Shown here piece by piece: positions 27,803 through 35,941 of a DNA stretch of 64,000 bases. The position numbers and the translations under genes are program-made. This DNA is from Pseudomonas silvicola (GTDB lineage: Bacteria; Pseudomonadota; Gammaproteobacteria; Pseudomonadales; Pseudomonadaceae), in NCBI RefSeq assembly GCF_026651855.1, contig NZ_CP093280.1, positions 4,504,001 through 4,568,000 on the forward strand, in the 5' to 3' direction. The notes under the pieces were generated by a model. It was not told the DNA's origin. It saw nothing but the letters and a program-made list of their open reading frames with translations, and did not search any database. Within the stretch, counting starts at the first letter, position 1. Each line of letters begins with the position of its first letter.

Positions 27803-29929
27803 TTACGATGCGCGCTTGCGCGCTGGCGGTGGCGCTTCGGGGTTGAAATCAACCGTGGGTGCGCCACCGGCGCAGGCCCACCAGTTTCCCGCGTTGGCGT
27901 TGTAGGACTCGCGCATGTGGTTGGCCAACTCCTGCAGGTCCTTGGGCATAGCGTCATCGTCGGACGGTTGCGGCAGCGGCATGCGTACCTTCCACAACTG
28001 GCCCCCTTCCTGAAAGGAAAACATCTGCCCCTTCGGCAGGCTGACGATATGCGCGGGCTCAATCAGCGGTACGGCGGTGCTGCTGACACGGTCCTGGGAG
28101 GAAGAGGTGAAGTCGGTATGGGCGTCCGGGTCGGCGGTGTCGGTGGCCCCGGACACCAACGTGCGCGTCTGCACGTTGACCTTGGGCAGTTGGTTGGTCA
28201 GCAGCTCGGCCGTCGCGGTCTCCCGCACCCGTAGCATCTGCAGGGTGTTGAAGTTGCCGATCACCTGGCCGGCTTTGGCACGGTTGCCGATGCGCGCCTC
28301 GATATCGCTCAGCGTTTGGGTGTAGGCGGTGACCTGGATGCCCGCGCCGCCGCCCTTGTTGATCAGTGGGATAAACTCGTCGCCCATCAACTCATTGAAC
28401 TCGTCCGCATGCAGGTTGATTGGTAGCTTCTCTGTCGAGCTGTAGACGCCTGGCAGGCCATGATCGACCCCATGCTTGTAGATGTGCCCCGCGACCGAAA
28501 CCAGGTCGGCGAACATCGAATTGCCCACGGCGGCGGCTACCTCGGCATCGGTCAGTGCATCGAGACCGACGTAGACGATGCCGCGTTTGCGGATCACCTG
28601 CAGCCAGTCGAAGATCGGTCGCGGGTCGTCCAGGTCGGTGTAGTTGGGAGCCAACAATTGTGCGGTCTTGCCGCTGGTGAGCTTTTCCAGCAATGGCAGC
28701 AGCGAGGCGACGATCTTGTCGAAGTAGGTGCGGTCGTAGCGCACCGCCGAGCGCAGCCCATCCATCACCGGATCGAAGATGCGCTTGGCGGCGAGGTACT
28801 GCTCGATGGCGACCACGCGTTTCTCCCGGCCAATCATGTGCCGGGGGATATTCTTCTCATTGAGCCGTCCCTCGATTTGTACGATGGCCTCCCACGCCTG
28901 GGGATCATGGCGGGCGGAAAACTGCTGCGCGTACTCGATGAACAGGGCGTCGATGTTGACCACGTGGCGCTGGATCTGCAGATAGTCCGGGCGCCGGCCC
29001 AGCTCGATCAGCGCGCGGGCAATGATGTTGACGAAGCGCCAGGCGAATTCGCGGAATGCGGCCGAATTGCCTTCGCCGCTCAACTGCCCGGCGATACGAG
29101 TGGCGACCTCGGAGATACGCCCGAAGCGGCCGATGGCGTTGTAGCGCGCGGAAATCTCCGGCCAGCCCAGGTGGAACACGTAGAACTCTTTCTCGCGTCC
29201 GGCCCGCCGCGCTTCGACGTACATCCGCTTGAGCAGGTCGGCATCGCCCTTGGGATCGAAGACAACCACCACTTCCGGTTTTTGCCGATGGATGTCCTGG
29301 GTAATGTACACCTCGGCCAGGCGGGTCTTGCCGACTCGCGTGGTGCCCAGCACCAGGGTATGGCCGACGCGTTCGCCCAGCGGCAGGCTGGCCTCGCACT
29401 CATGGGGCTCGACGCCGTGCAGCAGCGGGGAGCCACCTACCGGGGGCAGTGGCCGAACCGGGTTGAACGGGCTGTCCCAGGCGGTGAGCTGGGCGAGGCG
29501 TGAAAGGGCATAGGGGGCTTTCTCCAACACCCGCTCCAGGCGTCGAGCGCACTGGTAGGCGGCGGACTGATTCACATAGCGAGCAAGCGCAGGGTCCTGG
29601 GCTTCGACCAGGCGTTGGGTGTGCAAACGTGTCCAGCGGAAGCCGCAGCCCATGAACAGGCGCTTGTTGCTGACCGGGATCTGCCGGCTGGTGAGTGAAT
29701 AGCGAGGCAGCCGGCGGATGTTGCGCCGGTAGCGCAGCACGACGCGGGCTTCGTTCAGGCGTTTGAGGCCAAAGGCGGTGTAGGCCACCGCCATGCCGGT
29801 GCCAATCTCGGGCGAGAGCGCCACCGCCCAGGGCGAGTGCAGGCACAGCGCCGCGGCGCCCGCGCACACGCCGACGGTGTACAGCTCCACGGCGGGTCGC
29901 AGCAGGGACTCCATCGCGTGATCGGTCAT
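27803..29929 (-). CDS. traD: type IV coupling protein TraD (TIGR03743 family)
   Basis: A 708-residue coupling protein that recruits the relaxase-DNA complex to the mating channel. It has N-terminal hydrophobic segments (about residues 8-50), Walker A GTTRVGKT near 193-200, Walker B-like VVVVFDPKGD a little later, and a cytoplasmic motor domain with the VTAYTQTLSDIEAR region. The C-terminus is polar and acidic/Pro-rich. The length fits TIGR03743. GAGGG precedes the ATG. It is followed after 36 bases by the TIGR03747 gene. Confidence 0.93.
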   Translation of the reverse strand: MTDHAMESLLRPAVELYTVGVCAGAAALCLHSPWAVALSPEIGTGMAVAYTAFGLKRLNEARVVLRYRRNIRRLPRYSLTSRQIPVSNKRLFMGCGFRWTRLHTQRLVEAQDPALARYVNQSAAYQCARRLERVLEKAPYALSRLAQLTAWDSPFNPVRPLPPVGGSPLLHGVEPHECEASLPLGERVGHTLVLGTTRVGKTRLAEVYITQDIHRQKPEVVVVFDPKGDADLLKRMYVEARRAGREKEFYVFHLGWPEISARYNAIGRFGRISEVATRIAGQLSGEGNSAAFREFAWRFVNIIARALIELGRRPDYLQIQRHVVNIDALFIEYAQQFSARHDPQAWEAIVQIEGRLNEKNIPRHMIGREKRVVAIEQYLAAKRIFDPVMDGLRSAVRYDRTYFDKIVASLLPLLEKLTSGKTAQLLAPNYTDLDDPRPIFDWLQVIRKRGIVYVGLDALTDAEVAAAVGNSMFADLVSVAGHIYKHGVDHGLPGVYSSTEKLPINLHADEFNELMGDEFIPLINKGGGAGIQVTAYTQTLSDIEARIGNRAKAGQVIGNFNTLQMLRVRETATAELLTNQLPKVNVQTRTLVSGATDTADPDAHTDFTSSSQDRVSSTAVPLIEPAHIVSLPKGQMFSFQEGGQLWKVRMPLPQPSDDDAMPKDLQELANHMRESYNANAGNWWACAGGAPTVDFNPEAPPPARKRAS

Positions 29930-29938
29930 GGGTTGCCC

Positions 29939-30370
29939 TCACTGTTCCAAGGCGGTTGGCGTAATCAGCACGGGGTAATGCTCCAGTTGCAGGCGCGCGG
30001 CGATGTCATCACCGCTGACCGGCCAGATCGGTAGCTCTGGCGCCGTTGCCTGGATGCGCTGCAGCGCGTCGCTGTTCGCGGCTTCCACGGCCAGACCGCT
30101 GGCGCCAAGCGCCTGCAGGGCTTGGGCATGTTCAGCCAGCCATTGCAGGGACAGCGGGTCCTGACCGACCAGAAACAAGGGCGTCATTCCCGGTATATCC
30201 AGCACTCGGGGCGTAACAGGACCAGGGCTTAACCGAGCGCTGTGGATGGGCAGTACCCAGCTCAGTCGGCGTGGGTCGGGGCGCGGCATCGTTGGCCCGT
30301 CGGCCTGGGCTGTCACGCCGTACCACAGCCAGCACAAAGTGATCAGAGCAATGATCCGCAACCGTGTCAT
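29939..30370 (-). CDS. PFL_4695 (TIGR03765) family ICE protein
   Basis: A 143-residue exported protein with a signal peptide (cleavage after AQA, about residue 22). It matches the PFL_4695/TIGR03765 family, which lies between the transglycosylase and TraD in this ICE class. The mature part has the LFLVGQDPLSLQWL segment and ends LLITPTALEQ-like. The role is unknown. The chosen ATG at 30370 has GGAGAG upstream and overlaps the previous gene's end. Longer in-frame starts would run deep into it. Confidence 0.85.
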   Translation of the reverse strand: MTRLRIIALITLCWLWYGVTAQADGPTMPRPDPRRLSWVLPIHSARLSPGPVTPRVLDIPGMTPLFLVGQDPLSLQWLAEHAQALQALGASGLAVEAANSDALQRIQATAPELPIWPVSGDDIAARLQLEHYPVLITPTALEQ

Positions 30371-30921
30371 GGCGGGCTCTCCTGGGGGAGGGCAGCCGAT
30401 GCGTCGACGCGCTGCCAATGGCGGATGAACTGCGCGCGGTAGCGGGCGGCCGGCTCGCCTCCCGCTGGCCGGTGATAACGGCCGGCGGCTTGCACCCAGT
30501 CGCCTGCGGCCTCGAAGTGTTCCTTGAGCAGGGCGGCAGTGACCGCCAGGTTGGTCCGCGGGTCAAGGGCTTCACAGGCGCTGGAATAGCGCTCGGGGTG
30601 GTAGCCAAGGTTGGTTTGGCCCAGGCCAACGTCGATGCGCCGAGGATCCTGGCGGGTGAGTTCGAGCATGAGCGCGGTACACGCCTGCTGACGATTGGCA
30701 AAGCGCTGCGGGTTGCCGGCGACATTCAACGTCCAAGGCCAGGGGATGATCTGGCCGCGCAGCTGAGTACCACTTTCCTGCAAGGCGATGGCGAACAGCA
30801 CCGAGGAGGGAATGCCGGCCTGCGCGGCAATCATTTGGTAAGCCGGAGGGGGTATCACCTGTGCGCTGGCCTGAGTGACAAGACCCAGCGCCAGGGCGCA
30901 GATCAGTCGACGCGCTGCCAT
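30367..30921 (-). CDS. transglycosylase SLT-domain protein (VirB1-like)
   Basis: A 184-residue exported lytic transglycosylase. A signal peptide (cleavage near SAQ, about residue 21) precedes an SLT-type domain with the catalytic Glu in IALQESG (about residue 49) and the conserved IDVGLGQTNLGYH segment. It should cut peptidoglycan to let the mating channel pass. It overlaps the TIGR03759 gene by 19 bases and the PFL_4695 gene by four. Confidence 0.9.
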   Translation of the reverse strand: MAARRLICALALGLVTQASAQVIPPPAYQMIAAQAGIPSSVLFAIALQESGTQLRGQIIPWPWTLNVAGNPQRFANRQQACTALMLELTRQDPRRIDVGLGQTNLGYHPERYSSACEALDPRTNLAVTAALLKEHFEAAGDWVQAAGRYHRPAGGEPAARYRAQFIRHWQRVDASAALPQESPP

Positions 30922-31619
30922 TGTCCGTCCACCTGTTGATAGCGTGCCGGCAGGGGGCGGCTGGCACCCAAGCCGAACCAGCGGCCGCGGTCATGGTTGA
31001 GGGTGATCTGTCCGCTGCTGACCTGCGCCGCGGTGATGCCCGCTTGGCGCGCCCAGTGCCGGAGCACGTCATCCTTGCCTTGGCTGCCGACCAGGTACAC
31101 ATCCAGTTGCACGCCCTGTTTCGCCAGTTGTGAGGCCCGGGTTTGGCAGGCCGAACACTGTTCTTCGACGAACAGCGCATAGCGGGTGTTGGTTGATGTA
31201 TTGTCCGCGCTGCTCATGCCTTGCACGGGCTGCAGGCCAGGGAACAGCCGCGCCCACGCGGCGGTGTACGCCTGCTGGTACGCCAGCTCGCGCTCGGCCC
31301 GTTTGGCTTCCAGGCGCACCTGCAGCTCGGCGTAGCGCTGCCGCTCCTGGTCGGACTCTGCCTCCACGCCCAGGGTCGTCAGTGGGTCCAGCTGCGGCGA
31401 CCAGTAGTGTCGGGGGCCGCTTTGCAGGTGTTCAAACTTGGCCCATTCATCGTCGGTCAGCCCCCACGCCTGCGCGGCAGTGGCCTGGTGTTGCTGCAGC
31501 GGCGTGACATTGCTGTTCCGTTGGGTGGATTCGGAGACTTCCTGCTCCGCCGCGGCAACAACGGCAGCGTGCAGGCAGATGAGTAGCAGGAGCACGTTGA
31601 ACAGAGCGAAACGGCGCAT
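30903..31619 (-). CDS. TIGR03759 family ICE protein
   Basis: A 238-residue exported protein (signal cleavage near AAA, residue 24) of the TIGR03759 family. The C-terminal part has a CSAC pair in FVEEQCSACQTR and looks like a thioredoxin-type fold, so it may handle disulfides in the mating complex. The central part is a helical, charged region (ERQRYAELQVRLEAKRAERE). It is placed between the pilL-like genes and the transglycosylase, as in related ICEs. Confidence 0.87.
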   Translation of the reverse strand: MRRFALFNVLLLLICLHAAVVAAAEQEVSESTQRNSNVTPLQQHQATAAQAWGLTDDEWAKFEHLQSGPRHYWSPQLDPLTTLGVEAESDQERQRYAELQVRLEAKRAERELAYQQAYTAAWARLFPGLQPVQGMSSADNTSTNTRYALFVEEQCSACQTRASQLAKQGVQLDVYLVGSQGKDDVLRHWARQAGITAAQVSSGQITLNHDRGRWFGLGASRPLPARYQQVDGQWQRVD

Positions 31620-31629
31620 GGCAGCGTCC

Positions 31630-32313
31630 TCAGGGCAGGGGCAAGCTGCGGTCGGCGTGCCCCGCGACCTGGAAGACGGCCTGGTCGCGCTGGATCTCGC
31701 GCAACTGCCAGCTATCCAGGCTATCGCCTGGCTGCAGCAGCTGCACGGCGGACAGCGAGCGCGCATCGGTCGGCAGCACTGACAGGAACCGGGCGCTGCC
31801 ACGCGTCTCAATACCCAGTACCGAGAACGGCGGTTGGGCAGGGCGCAGTGATTTCACCTTGGGCTTTAGCATCGGGACGGGTTCAGCGCGGGGACGGGGT
31901 TGAGCTATTGCCGCGAGTTGGACCTGCACATGGGCAAATTCACCCTCGACTTTGTCGAGTCGTTGCTGCCACGCCGCAAATACCTCGCTGCCGGGGAAAT
32001 TGGCTGGGGACTGGGCATGCTCAGCGACGGCAGCTTCGAGCCGATCAAACTGCTGCCGGATCGCCGCCTGACTGGCTGTGACGGCCTCCTGCTGGCTGGT
32101 CAGGTCGTGCAGCTGTGCCTGCAGCTTTGCCTGACTGTCGCGGAGCTGATCCAGATCCCGCCGTAGGGCCGGAGCAGGATCGGGCTGGACCTGTGCGGCC
32201 ACCGCGACCATGGCCGCGAGTTGCTGATGATGGTTGTAGGTCACCGCTGCCAGCAAGGTCGCGGCGATGCACAGGGCGCCGATCAACAGGTCGTGGAAGG
32301 TCTGTATTTTCAT
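31630..32313 (-). CDS. membrane-anchored coiled-coil protein of the ICE pil region
   Basis: A 227-residue protein with one N-terminal membrane segment (about residues 8-25) followed by a long coiled coil (about 50-130, LRRDLDQLRDSQAKLQAQL) and a small C-terminal domain. It sits where PFGI-1-class ICEs encode the C-terminal part of PilL or a similar accessory protein. I do not recognise a named family with certainty. Its ATG overlaps the stop of the pilL-like gene by four bases. Confidence 0.65.
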   Translation of the reverse strand: MKIQTFHDLLIGALCIAATLLAAVTYNHHQQLAAMVAVAAQVQPDPAPALRRDLDQLRDSQAKLQAQLHDLTSQQEAVTASQAAIRQQFDRLEAAVAEHAQSPANFPGSEVFAAWQQRLDKVEGEFAHVQVQLAAIAQPRPRAEPVPMLKPKVKSLRPAQPPFSVLGIETRGSARFLSVLPTDARSLSAVQLLQPGDSLDSWQLREIQRDQAVFQVAGHADRSLPLP

Positions 32314-32831
32314 GGGGCGAGCCCCAGCGTGCCGACCGGTGCAGCAGGTGATGGCGACCGCAGCGCATAGCAGACCGAGCGATTGAGTGGGTCGACGCTG
32401 AGTTCCCAGGCCGGCCCACCGAGGATGGTCAGCGCATCGATCAGGGCCATCGGGCCGATCTGATAGTGCACCGCCGGCAGCGGCCGGCTGAACAGCAGCG
32501 CCTGCGGCGGGACATCCGGGCACAGCGAATAGCCCGAACGCTGCAGCACATGGCGCAACGCCTCGCCGACATCACTGTGCAGCGTCGGCGGAATACTGAC
32601 CTCGACCATCTGCAGCAGCGGTTGGCGTTGCTCCAGCGTCGGCCGGGCGCTGACCAGGGTGTAGCGACCTTGCCGCACCCAGTCAGGTGCCTGGAGTGTT
32701 TCCGGTACCCGCGGCTTGGCGGGTGTCGCGGACTTGTCGGGGGCGGGCGTTGGACGGGGCGGAGGCGCAGCATGGCTGCAGCCCACCAGCAGAGCGGCAA
32801 TGACCAGCGTGAGCATGAGTGGACGATGCAT
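32310..32831 (-). CDS. PilL N-terminal-type ICE lipoprotein (TIGR03748-like)
   Basis: A 173-residue lipoprotein (lipobox LLVGC, Cys18) with a Pro-rich linker. A domain resembling the PilL N-terminal domain of PFGI-1/SPI-7-class ICEs follows (DVGEALRHVLQRSGYSLC). Full-length PilL belongs to an ICE-encoded type IVB pilus. Here only this domain is present and no other pil genes are visible, so it may serve the mating apparatus. It begins the mating-side transcription unit, just after a terminator. Confidence 0.75.
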   Translation of the reverse strand: MHRPLMLTLVIAALLVGCSHAAPPPRPTPAPDKSATPAKPRVPETLQAPDWVRQGRYTLVSARPTLEQRQPLLQMVEVSIPPTLHSDVGEALRHVLQRSGYSLCPDVPPQALLFSRPLPAVHYQIGPMALIDALTILGGPAWELSVDPLNRSVCYALRSPSPAAPVGTLGLAP

Positions 32832-32928
32832 GGCGATATCTCAGGGAAGGTTGCCGCTACCATGGCGAAAAAGGCAGCTGTTCCCCCACCGATAAAGCGA
32901 TTCCCGCCCACGGCTATTCACGCCCAAT

Positions 32929-32952
32929 AAAAAAGGCGCCCGTAGGCGCCTT
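32929..32952 (-). terminator. intrinsic terminator
   Basis: On the minus strand, GGCGCC-TACG-GGCGCC is followed by six T. It lies just after the stop at 32956, separating the upstream unit from the pilL-like/mating operon. Confidence 0.8.
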
Positions 32953-32955
32953 GCA

Positions 32956-33672
32956 TCAATCATCGGGAAAAATAGGGAGCTCGGGCAGCCGTCGGGCGTC
33001 TGGATCAAACACCAGGAAGCGTACGTCGGCTTGTCCGGCCAGCAGCAACAAATCGGTCAGCACGGGCGGGATTTGGTCGTCATGCATGCGCGCCAGAACT
33101 TCTGCGCGGCTGGCGACGCACTCGGACGCGTTGCCGCCATCCTGCCAAGGCGTCGAATACAGCTTGCAGCCGATGGCATGGCTGTCGAACAGCTCGAAGC
33201 ACTCGAAGAAGCCGGATTCGATGCCCCGCCAGGTACGCTCCTCAAGCAGTTTGAACTCCGCGGGAGGCAGATGGGCGGAACTGATCTCCCAGCTACGGCT
33301 GTAGTGCCCCGTGGCAAAGGTCAATTGCGTGATTACCGCTTGCGCTGCCTCTTCGCTGGGATAGTCACCCAAATGGGCAGACTGGCCAAAATGATCGGCG
33401 ATGACCGTGTAGACCACCGCCACCACCGTCCCGTCGTCAGTGCATTGTCCGATGGCTTCTCTGACCAGGGTTTGCCCTCGGGTGATCAGCACGAAATCAT
33501 CATTGAATATGCAAGGCTGGCGGTTGATGTCATGGTCCGGCAGATGCACCTGTGAATCGTGCAGGGGCCGGTAGCAGGGCTCACAGTAGTCCTCGTAGAT
33601 AATCTGGATAAGGCGTTCACAGCGGAAGGATTGGTAGCCGCGGGCGAAAGGAGTGGACGTGAGGGGATGCAT
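32956..33672 (-). CDS. conserved ICE protein of unknown function (possibly DUF5983-containing)
   Basis: A 238-residue soluble protein without signal or membrane segments. The N-terminal half has several Cys residues (EDYCEPCYRPLHD). The C-terminal half contains RSWEISSAHLPPAEFKLLEE and FECFELFDSHAIGCKLY. Genes of this kind often lie next to radC in Pseudomonas ICEs. The DUF5983 assignment is from memory and weak. GGAGAG precedes the ATG, and an intrinsic terminator follows the stop. Confidence 0.6.
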   Translation of the reverse strand: MHPLTSTPFARGYQSFRCERLIQIIYEDYCEPCYRPLHDSQVHLPDHDINRQPCIFNDDFVLITRGQTLVREAIGQCTDDGTVVAVVYTVIADHFGQSAHLGDYPSEEAAQAVITQLTFATGHYSRSWEISSAHLPPAEFKLLEERTWRGIESGFFECFELFDSHAIGCKLYSTPWQDGGNASECVASRAEVLARMHDDQIPPVLTDLLLLAGQADVRFLVFDPDARRLPELPIFPDD

Positions 33673-33732
33673 GGCTGCTCTCCAGGAAAAGTTGAGGCCA
33701 CCCCAGGCAGGCGGTGGCATCGGGATGACGGT

Positions 33733-34227
33733 TCAGATCCAGCCAAACTCGGCCAGGGACAACGGGCGGCCTTCGCCAATGATGATGTGGTCCAGGACGC
33801 GGACCTCAACCAGGGCCAGGGCCTCGGTCAGGCGCTGGGTCAGCACGCGGTCGGCGTTGCTGGGTTCCGGGCAGCCGGAAGGGTGGTTGTGGCTGAAGAT
33901 CACGCTGGCGGCGTTATGCTCCAGGGCCTTGATGACCACCTGCCGCGGGTAGACGCTGGCGCCATCGATGCTGCCGAAGAACAGCTCGTCGAAGCCGAGC
34001 ACGCGGTTGCGCGAGTCCAGACAGAGCAGGGCGAAGACTTCCTGCCGGTAGGGGGCCAAGCGCAGCTTGAGGTAGGCCGCGGCATCGGCAGGCTGGATCA
34101 GCAGCTCGCCACGCTGGAAATAGCGGCGGTCGAGCAACTGCAGGGCCTGTTCGATTAGCGCATCCTCGTTGACGCGCTGGATCACGGCGGGATCGACGGA
34201 GTCGACCAGGTTCAGGGTGGTGTTCAT
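33733..34227 (-). CDS. radC: RadC/JAB-domain protein
   Basis: A 164-residue protein consisting of the RadC JAMM domain, with the metal-binding signature HNHPSG (113-118) and SNAD (123-126). It lacks the N-terminal helix-hairpin-helix part of chromosomal RadC, as is common for copies on mobile elements. The family fold is that of a zinc protease or deubiquitinase-like enzyme. Its function in ICEs is not established. Confidence 0.9.
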   Translation of the reverse strand: MNTTLNLVDSVDPAVIQRVNEDALIEQALQLLDRRYFQRGELLIQPADAAAYLKLRLAPYRQEVFALLCLDSRNRVLGFDELFFGSIDGASVYPRQVVIKALEHNAASVIFSHNHPSGCPEPSNADRVLTQRLTEALALVEVRVLDHIIIGEGRPLSLAEFGWI

Positions 34228-34293
34228 GGGACATTCCTCGTTAAGCAGGAGCGCCCCCAGGGGGAGAGCCCCCGTTGGGTAGGTATCAGCAGT

Positions 34294-34551
34294 TCAAAGC
34301 CGTGTGAAGCGATGCCGCGTACCGTGCAAGCAACTGCAGCAGGCCTCGCAGGGTTGGGTGGAAAAGTCCTCGATGCCGATGCCGGTCTCAGGATCGAAGT
34401 CGGCACTCAAGGGTAGTAGGGCTTGCAGGGCGGCGCGCATCTGGGCGATGCGCTGGTCGACCTCAGCCTCGCTGTAATACAGCGACAGCGCGCTGAAGTC
34501 GTCATAGGCCACCGCCTGCAGGCAATCCTGGCAGAGCCAGTAGCTCTCCAT
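34294..34551 (-). CDS. small Cys-rich ICE protein
   Basis: An 85-residue protein with CQDC near the N-terminus and CEACCSC near the C-terminus, suggesting a zinc-binding fold. The middle is helical and acidic (YYSEAEVDQRIAQM). I do not recognise a family. GAGGT precedes the ATG. It lies between DUF3577 and radC in the same direction. Confidence 0.6.
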   Translation of the reverse strand: MESYWLCQDCLQAVAYDDFSALSLYYSEAEVDQRIAQMRAALQALLPLSADFDPETGIGIEDFSTQPCEACCSCLHGTRHRFTRL

Positions 34552-34571
34552 GGCAACCTCCGACTCAGGTG

Positions 34572-34597
34572 AAAAAAAGGCGCTCGTGCGAGCGCCT
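34572..34597 (-). terminator. intrinsic terminator after the DUF3577 gene
   Basis: On the minus strand a 9-bp stem (AGGCGCTCG/CGAGCGCCT, 2-base loop) is followed by a run of T. It lies 20 bases after the DUF3577 stop codon. Confidence 0.8.
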
Positions 34598-34616
34598 GGT
34601 GGGTGGGTCAATCGCC

Positions 34617-35180
34617 TTAGGCAGACTGACGTGCCGGGGTGGAGGTGCGACGGCTGTTGGCGGCCGGGGCTTGACGGCGGCCAGTGCTGGCGCGGGAGGT
34701 GTCGGCTGGCGCTTCAGGTTCGGCGTCGGCCTGATCAGTCTGCTGCTCCGGTTCAACTGGAGCAGGGGCTTCAGCCCGGGGTGCGGCCTTGTAGGTGAGT
34801 TGGCCATCGACCTTGATCCACTCGATGAAGATCAACCGACCCTTGAGGCTGGCCCCCGGCAGGCCTTTGCGCTCACCTTTTTCATAGGTGAAGGCATCGA
34901 CCCACAGATCGCTGATGCGAAAGGCCAGCAGCACCTTGCGATCGGCCTTGACGTCTTCCAGGTGCTCGCGGATCAGACGTTCCGCTTCACCGCCGGCGAC
35001 CTTGCAGTCGAAGCGGGTGTACTCGACGTCATCCGAGGCACCGTGCAGCGCAGCAATGTCGCAGGCCATGAACGGTTGCCCGCGACGTACCGGGACTTCG
35101 CGAATGCGGTTCAGGTAGCCAATGCCTTGGGTGTGCAGGTTGAAGTAGCTGGTGGGTGCAGCGTTGTTTGCAGTAGCCAT
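34617..35180 (-). CDS. DUF3577 (STY4534-like) ICE protein
   Basis: A 187-residue protein of the DUF3577 family found in the replication/maintenance block of PFGI-1- and SPI-7-class elements. The conserved part is SYFNLHTQGIGYLNRIREV followed by FDCKVAGGEAERLIREHLED. The C-terminal 50 residues are a low-complexity Ala/Pro/Thr/Arg tail. The role is unknown. An SSB-like or DNA-associated role is sometimes assumed from its context. Its 5' leader probably includes the structured region to its right. Confidence 0.85.
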   Translation of the reverse strand: MATANNAAPTSYFNLHTQGIGYLNRIREVPVRRGQPFMACDIAALHGASDDVEYTRFDCKVAGGEAERLIREHLEDVKADRKVLLAFRISDLWVDAFTYEKGERKGLPGASLKGRLIFIEWIKVDGQLTYKAAPRAEAPAPVEPEQQTDQADAEPEAPADTSRASTGRRQAPAANSRRTSTPARQSA

Positions 35181-35340
35181 GGTGAATCTCCTGTTTGCAA
35201 GAAACGCGGATATCCACCAGCCCTGGCGGGAGGTGAGTTCCGCAAGGGGAGGCAAGGGTGGTCACAGGACCGGTCGAGGAGCGCTCATCACCGAGGGATC
35301 GGTGACCGTGCGAGCTGCCGAGCGCTGATCGCACTGGGGG

Positions 35341-35382
35341 AGAACCACCCGCAACGGGTGTAGCCTTCAAGGTTCTGGCTAC
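35341..35382. ncRNA. candidate structured RNA element with H-type pseudoknot
   Basis: AGAACC (35341-35346) can pair with GGTTCT (35371-35376). GTAGCC (35360-35365) can pair with GGCTAC (35377-35382). These two helices cross and so form a pseudoknot. Inside lies a further hairpin, CACCCG-CAA-CGGGTG (35346-35360). The pairs exist on both strands. On the minus strand the element would lie about 160-200 bases upstream of the DUF3577 start codon. Whether it is transcribed is unknown. Confidence 0.4.
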
Positions 35383-35508
35383 CAGGGTGCTGTCATCGAC
35401 AGCGAGGTGCAGTTCATCTATAGATCGAGGCGAACCCCGAGTCAACAGGGGCTTGAGCTCGTTTTCGGCGGCCGGAAGTCGATGGTCTTCGGTGGAAAGT
35501 CGCCGACG

Positions 35509-35537
35509 AAAAAATAGCCCGACGGTCGTCAGGCTAG
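35509..35537 (-). terminator. intrinsic terminator downstream of topB
   Basis: On the minus strand TAGCC-T-GACG-AC-CGTC-G-GGCTA forms a strong stem followed by six T. It lies about 400 bases after the topB stop and isolates the structured region and DUF3577 from topB transcription. Confidence 0.75.
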
Positions 35538-35941
35538 GACGAGGAGGACCACCTTTGACCCGGTACCCTGACCGCGAAGTCCATCGCAAAACTGTCGCCG
35601 GTCATTCACCTGGTTCAACCGACCCTTGTCGTGGCCTGGATCGGAAACTGCTGGCACGCATCCGCGCACAAAAGGCGCCCAGTCTTTCGCCGGCGGGCAC
35701 CGGTGCTGAGCATCATCGCCGAGGCGAATGACCCCTGGGGCCTGCAGCAAGCCGCACGGGTCATCCGCCTGGAGGATCTATGACGCCGAAAAGCAATCAC
35801 GGGGGAAGAGGTGTGGCATGGCTCCGAACACGACGGTTCGACCGAGCTGCCCGGAGCGTTTCGGTCTTGGTTCGCCAAGTGGCGATGGGGCCCCTTCACT
35901 ACAACAGCCTCGGCGAGGAGCGTCAAGGTACCGGGCGCTGC

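Larger units (their letters stand above)
35181..35941. other. 760-bp non-coding region with strong RNA/DNA secondary structure
   Basis: There is no credible gene between DUF3577 and topB. The region contains hairpin TCACCGA-GGGA-TCGGTGA (35288-35305) and the near-direct repeat GAGCGCTCATC/GAGCGCTGATC (about 35279 and 35320). It also has a compact pseudoknot-like fold (separate entry) and a terminator (35509-35537). Possibilities are a leader RNA for DUF3577, an independent small RNA, or a replication/transfer origin element of the ICE. I cannot decide between them. Confidence 0.5.

Noticed and set aside
30242-30442. Plus-strand small open frames within the transglycosylase/PFL_4695 region
   Set aside because: They lie antisense to coupled ICE genes and show no start signals.
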